Source: Candidatus Cryptobacteroides sp. (GTDB lineage Bacteria; Bacteroidota; Bacteroidia; Bacteroidales; UBA932). From it: 49,680 nucleotides of DNA. The notes beneath the pieces were generated by a model. It worked only from the letters and a program-made list of their open reading frames with translations, was not told where the DNA came from and ran no database searches. Shown here one piece after another: positions 47,701 to 49,680 of the stretch (the stretch's first letter is position 1; each line of letters opens with the position of its first letter). Location of the stretch: positions 1-49,680 of the forward strand of contig JARIAS010000015.1 in assembly GCA_029257745.1 (NCBI GenBank), read 5' to 3'. The translations under genes were made by a program, and so were the position numbers.

Positions 47701-48124
47701 TCTAGATCCTATCTTTAGTTCATCTTACTCAGACTTAGATGCTTCTGCAAAAGATTTTAAGAATCGTTGGGTTGTACCAGGAGATGAAAGGACTACTACT
47801 GTTCCAGTAATAGCAAGTCGTAGGGATGTATATAATTCTTCTAACTTGTTTATGGGTTACAATGCTTATAACTATTCGACAGAGAGGGTAGCAAGTGGTT
47901 CATTCGTCAGAATGAAAGAAATTTCTCTTACATACTCTTTACCAAGTAAATTGTTGAAAAAGAGTGTTCTAAAGTCTGCATCCTTAAAACTTCAAGGAAC
48001 AAACTTATTCTTGATATATGCAGATAAGAAGTTAAATGGTCAGGATCCTGAGTTCTTCCGTTCAGGTGGTGTATCAGCTCCTGTTCCTCAGCAATTTACC
48101 TTTACAGTTCGTCTAGGATTTTAA
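44771..48124 (+). CDS. SusC/RagA-type TonB-dependent receptor
   Basis: A 1117-residue outer-membrane importer. Signal peptide MRKNLLLLVSLLFVSVGTLLG, then a CarboxypepD_reg domain (about 26-100; VTGVVISKEDNLPIISASVFV), a TonB-box-like LNEVVVTGMSQ and a plug with PKIRVRGATSIYG, LWVVDGVIQDN and ILKDGSATSIYGAKAMAGVIVITTKKG (two halves of the SusC signature). The C-terminal barrel ends in QQFTFTVRLGF, with the terminal Phe needed for barrel assembly. With the SusD-like lipoprotein 19 bases downstream it forms a pedal-bin importer of oligosaccharides or, as in RagAB, oligopeptides. The divergently adjacent ptpA hints at peptides and the CE2 esterase at glycans. No sigma/anti-sigma or HTCS regulator is in the window. 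Confidence 0.95.
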   Translation: MRKNLLLLVSLLFVSVGTLLGQELKEVTGVVISKEDNLPIISASVFVKGTKVGTVTDEKGNFKLTNLPSNAKFLIVSYIGMKDEEVAIKSGKMRIVLGPDSEKLNEVVVTGMSQTDKRLFTGATDQLKADKVKIDGMADISRGLEGRAAGVSIQNVSGTFGTAPKIRVRGATSIYGSSKPLWVVDGVIQDNVVDVGADALSSGDALTLVSSAIAGLNPDDIESFQILKDGSATSIYGAKAMAGVIVITTKKGKKGVSSINYTGEYTYRLIPSYNTFNIMNSQDQMRIYQELEEKGWLNYATVYRAPTSGVYGKMFQLTRQYDPITKQFALENTPEARARYLREAEMRNTDWFQELFNHSVMMNHSVSMSTGSDKSTSYISLSMMNDPGWMRQSKVSRYTANLNNTYNFTKSFSFTGLANVAYRTQTAPGTVGQQSDAVGGSVSRNFDINPYSYALNTSRTLDPNEYYTRNFAPFNIKHELNNNYIELDVVDLKFQGELKWRHKSGLQLSALGAVKYSSVSQRHMIKDFSNQALAFRAMGDATIIQRNSWLYTDPDKPNELPQTVLPKGGFYNTSHYSLNSYDFRTTATYNKSFLDTHIVNLFGGMEINQQDRSSDGFDGVGMQYDNGELPFVNYFYFKQLVEKNSNYYGLSHSNSRQVAFFGTGTYSYKGRYTFTGTVRYEGTNRLGKSRTARWLPTWNIATAWNMHEESWFHKLQPALSHLSLKASYSLTADAGPSSVANSTVIISSFNPWRPQASVKESGLIIDDLENSDLTYEKKHELNLGIDLGLLDNRVNFTADWYKRNNFDLIGWITTQGAGGQVNRLGNVASMQSSGLEFTLSTKNVKTKDFSWTTDFIFGYSQTKITKLKTRNHLFGLIRGGGFALEGYPHRSLFSIPFKGLNDRGLPTFEMVDEAGNHIDVNNTNYSDINFQQLEHLDYLKYEGPADPTINGSFGNIFTYKNWKLNVFITYSAGNVLRLDPIFSSSYSDLDASAKDFKNRWVVPGDERTTTVPVIASRRDVYNSSNLFMGYNAYNYSTERVASGSFVRMKEISLTYSLPSKLLKKSVLKSASLKLQGTNLFLIYADKKLNGQDPEFFRSGGVSAPVPQQFTFTVRLGF

Positions 48125-48143
48125 TTTTTAAGAGAAGACAAAT

Positions 48144-49680
48144 ATGAATAAAAATATAAAAAATATAGCTGTAGGTGTTTTCCTATCATTGTCATTAGTA
48201 TCTTGTGAAAAGTTTTTGGATAAACTTCCAGATAGTAGGGCTGAAATTAATACCACAGCAAAGGCACAGCAGTTATTAGTCTCTGCATATCCTAATGTGG
48301 ATCCTATGATGATATATGAACATCGTACTGATAATGCAATGGATAATGGTGCTAAGCATGGAGATGCTCCATTGTTTATACAACAAAACTATTTTTGGCA
48401 AGATATTACTGATACTGATTGGGATGCTCCTGAAGCTTTATGGGGTAGTGCATATTTTGCAATTGCAACTGCAAACCAGACACTAGCTTCTTTGGAAAAA
48501 TTGCCTAAGGATAAGTTAAGTCCAGCTGTAAGGGGTGAGGCACTATTATGTAGGGCTTATGCTCACTTTCTATTGGTAAATACTTTCTCACGTCCTTATA
48601 ATCCTGAGACTGCAGATGTGGACTTAGGTATACCTTATGTAACAAAGTTAGAAACAAAAATAGGTACAAGTTACGATAGAGGCACAGTAAAAGAAGTATA
48701 TGAAAATATAGAGAAAGATATTCTTGAAGGTATAGCTTTAATAGATGATTCTGCGTATTCAGTACCTCTATATCATTTTAATACTAGGGCAGCAGCAGCC
48801 TTTGCTTCACGTTTTTATATTTATTATCAAAAATGGGAGAAGGCCTTGGAATATGCTAATAAAGCAATTCCTGAAGACCCATCAGCTTCGCTAAGGGATA
48901 TTAAATATTATACAACATTAGCTCAGAGCTCAGAGTGGAGAGATCGTTTCTCTAGTAAGGATGAACCAGCTAATTTATTGCTGATTCCTTTACGTTCTAT
49001 ATGGGGAAGAAGTTATTATACTCCTAGATATGGAAATTCATTAGCAATTACAGATGCTCTTACTTATCGTTCATCTGGACCTTATGGTAGTCTTGAACAT
49101 TTTGGCTTATTGTTTGGTAGTTCGTCGTATCCTATTAAGTTTCAGCCTAAGTATGGTGAGTTTTTTGAAATAACAAATGTTACAGCAAGGACAGGTCAAC
49201 CTCACGTTGTTGCCTTGGCTTTTACAACTGATGAGACCTTAATGTGTCGTGCCGAGGCTGAGATTATGTTAAAACAATATGATAAGGCAGCAAGGGATCT
49301 ATCTTATTGGTATGTTAAGAAAGGTGGACATGCTGCAAGTGTTCAGGAGATTGTTGATTTTTATACTAATAGAAAAGAATCTGAGACAAGGGATATTGAT
49401 GCAGGTAATTTAAATCCTTGGTTACGACTAGTCAAAGATTTAAATCCAAGTTTTACAATTGAGGATGATACTCAGAGAATGATGCTACAAGCTCTTTTGC
49501 ACGCCCGTAGAATAGAGGTTATATATAGTGGCTTGCGTTGGTTGGATATTCGTAGATATGGTATTGAAGTTATACACAATGTGTTTGAGAAGGAAAGTGT
49601 AGTTCTTAAAGCTAATGATATTAGGAATACTATACAGATACCTTTATCAGTTATAGCAGCAGGTATTCCAGCTAATCCGA
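48144..49680 (+). CDS. SusD/RagB-type nutrient-binding lipoprotein (partial, runs off the window)
   Basis: The frame from ATG 48144 stays open to the last base, so at least 512 residues are present and the C-terminus is missing. The lipoprotein signal MNKNIKNIAVGVFLSLSLVSC has Cys21 and is followed by EKFLDKLPDS, typical of SusD N-termini. TPR-like helices include LLCRAYAHFLLVNTFSRPYN and AAFASRFYIYYQKWEKALEYA. Near the window end RIEVIYSGLRWLDIRRYG matches the SusD hallmark ExxFEGxRWxDLxRxG. It caps the SusC barrel on the cell surface and selects the ligand, which cannot be predicted here. Confidence 0.94.
   Translation, partial: MNKNIKNIAVGVFLSLSLVSCEKFLDKLPDSRAEINTTAKAQQLLVSAYPNVDPMMIYEHRTDNAMDNGAKHGDAPLFIQQNYFWQDITDTDWDAPEALWGSAYFAIATANQTLASLEKLPKDKLSPAVRGEALLCRAYAHFLLVNTFSRPYNPETADVDLGIPYVTKLETKIGTSYDRGTVKEVYENIEKDILEGIALIDDSAYSVPLYHFNTRAAAAFASRFYIYYQKWEKALEYANKAIPEDPSASLRDIKYYTTLAQSSEWRDRFSSKDEPANLLLIPLRSIWGRSYYTPRYGNSLAITDALTYRSSGPYGSLEHFGLLFGSSSYPIKFQPKYGEFFEITNVTARTGQPHVVALAFTTDETLMCRAEAEIMLKQYDKAARDLSYWYVKKGGHAASVQEIVDFYTNRKESETRDIDAGNLNPWLRLVKDLNPSFTIEDDTQRMMLQALLHARRIEVIYSGLRWLDIRRYGIEVIHNVFEKESVVLKANDIRNTIQIPLSVIAAGIPANP

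Overview
The window reads as chromosome from a low-G+C member of the Bacteroidota, probably Bacteroidales and Porphyromonas-like. The evidence is a SusC/SusD outer-membrane pair, a prolyl tripeptidyl peptidase closely resembling P. gingivalis PtpA, lipoproteins, a THUMP-like (PG_1098-type) methyltransferase, an alpha-oxoamine synthase of the kind used for sphingo- or sulfonolipids, and promoters with the Bacteroidota -7 element TAnnTTTG instead of sigma70 boxes. Ribosome binding sites are weak and A-rich. I saw no rRNA, tRNA, CRISPR array, insertion sequence, phage or integrative element. Most of the window is a tightly packed core chromosome with a few accessory loci.

Layout. 1-4.7 kb (minus): a probable metallophore or heme-type uptake locus made of a TonB-dependent receptor, a DUF4374 surface lipoprotein and, beyond a strong hairpin, an LCM-type methyltransferase. 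The receptor promoter is flanked by a 17-bp perfect inverted repeat. 4.8-8.4 kb (plus): priA and a ROK-family regulator/kinase. 8.4-12.2 kb (plus): a two-TM sensor-like protein, trkH and a RecD/Pif1-like helicase. 12.4-14.4 kb: a secreted DPP-IV-like S9 peptidase ending in a hairpin and a degenerate tandem array of about 39 bp. 14.7-17.7 kb: a THUMP-like methyltransferase and a phosphohexomutase, diverging from a perfectly symmetric promoter palindrome. 17.7-22.9 kb (minus): ftsE-like ATPase, nth, K+/H+ antiporter and phosphate transporter, packed as an operon. 23-27.8 kb (plus): a giant TPR protein and an outer-membrane beta-barrel, end to end. 27.9-34 kb (plus): gyrB, alpha-oxoamine synthase, short-chain dehydrogenase and a 7TM-HD phosphodiesterase. 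34.1-41.2 kb (plus): tig, clpP, clpX, M20 dipeptidase, pyrF and fhs, closed by tandem terminators. 41.3-44.4 kb (minus): ptpA and a CE2-like esterase. 44.8-49.7 kb (plus): SusC and SusD, the latter cut by the window end.

How the genes fit together. Two themes recur. The first is nutrient capture at the outer membrane: two TonB receptors, a SusD, a DUF4374 lipoprotein, two S9 exopeptidases and an M20 dipeptidase fit a peptide-using lifestyle with metal scavenging. The second is ion and c-di-AMP homeostasis: TrkH, a CPA1 antiporter with a C-terminal RCK_C-like domain, and a PgpH-like HD phosphodiesterase. The least explained parts are the TPR/beta-barrel pair, the two-TM partner of TrkH, the oxoamine synthase/dehydrogenase pair, the signal-less CE2 esterase beside ptpA, and the palindromic promoter elements.

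Four predicted open reading frames begin at TTG codons that I consider wrong (TonB receptor, trkH, ftsE-like, beta-barrel), and one begins at a doubtful GTG (ROK). I moved these starts to the next ATG and give reasons in each entry. No computation or database search was run, so family assignments rest on recognised motifs and remembered homologues.
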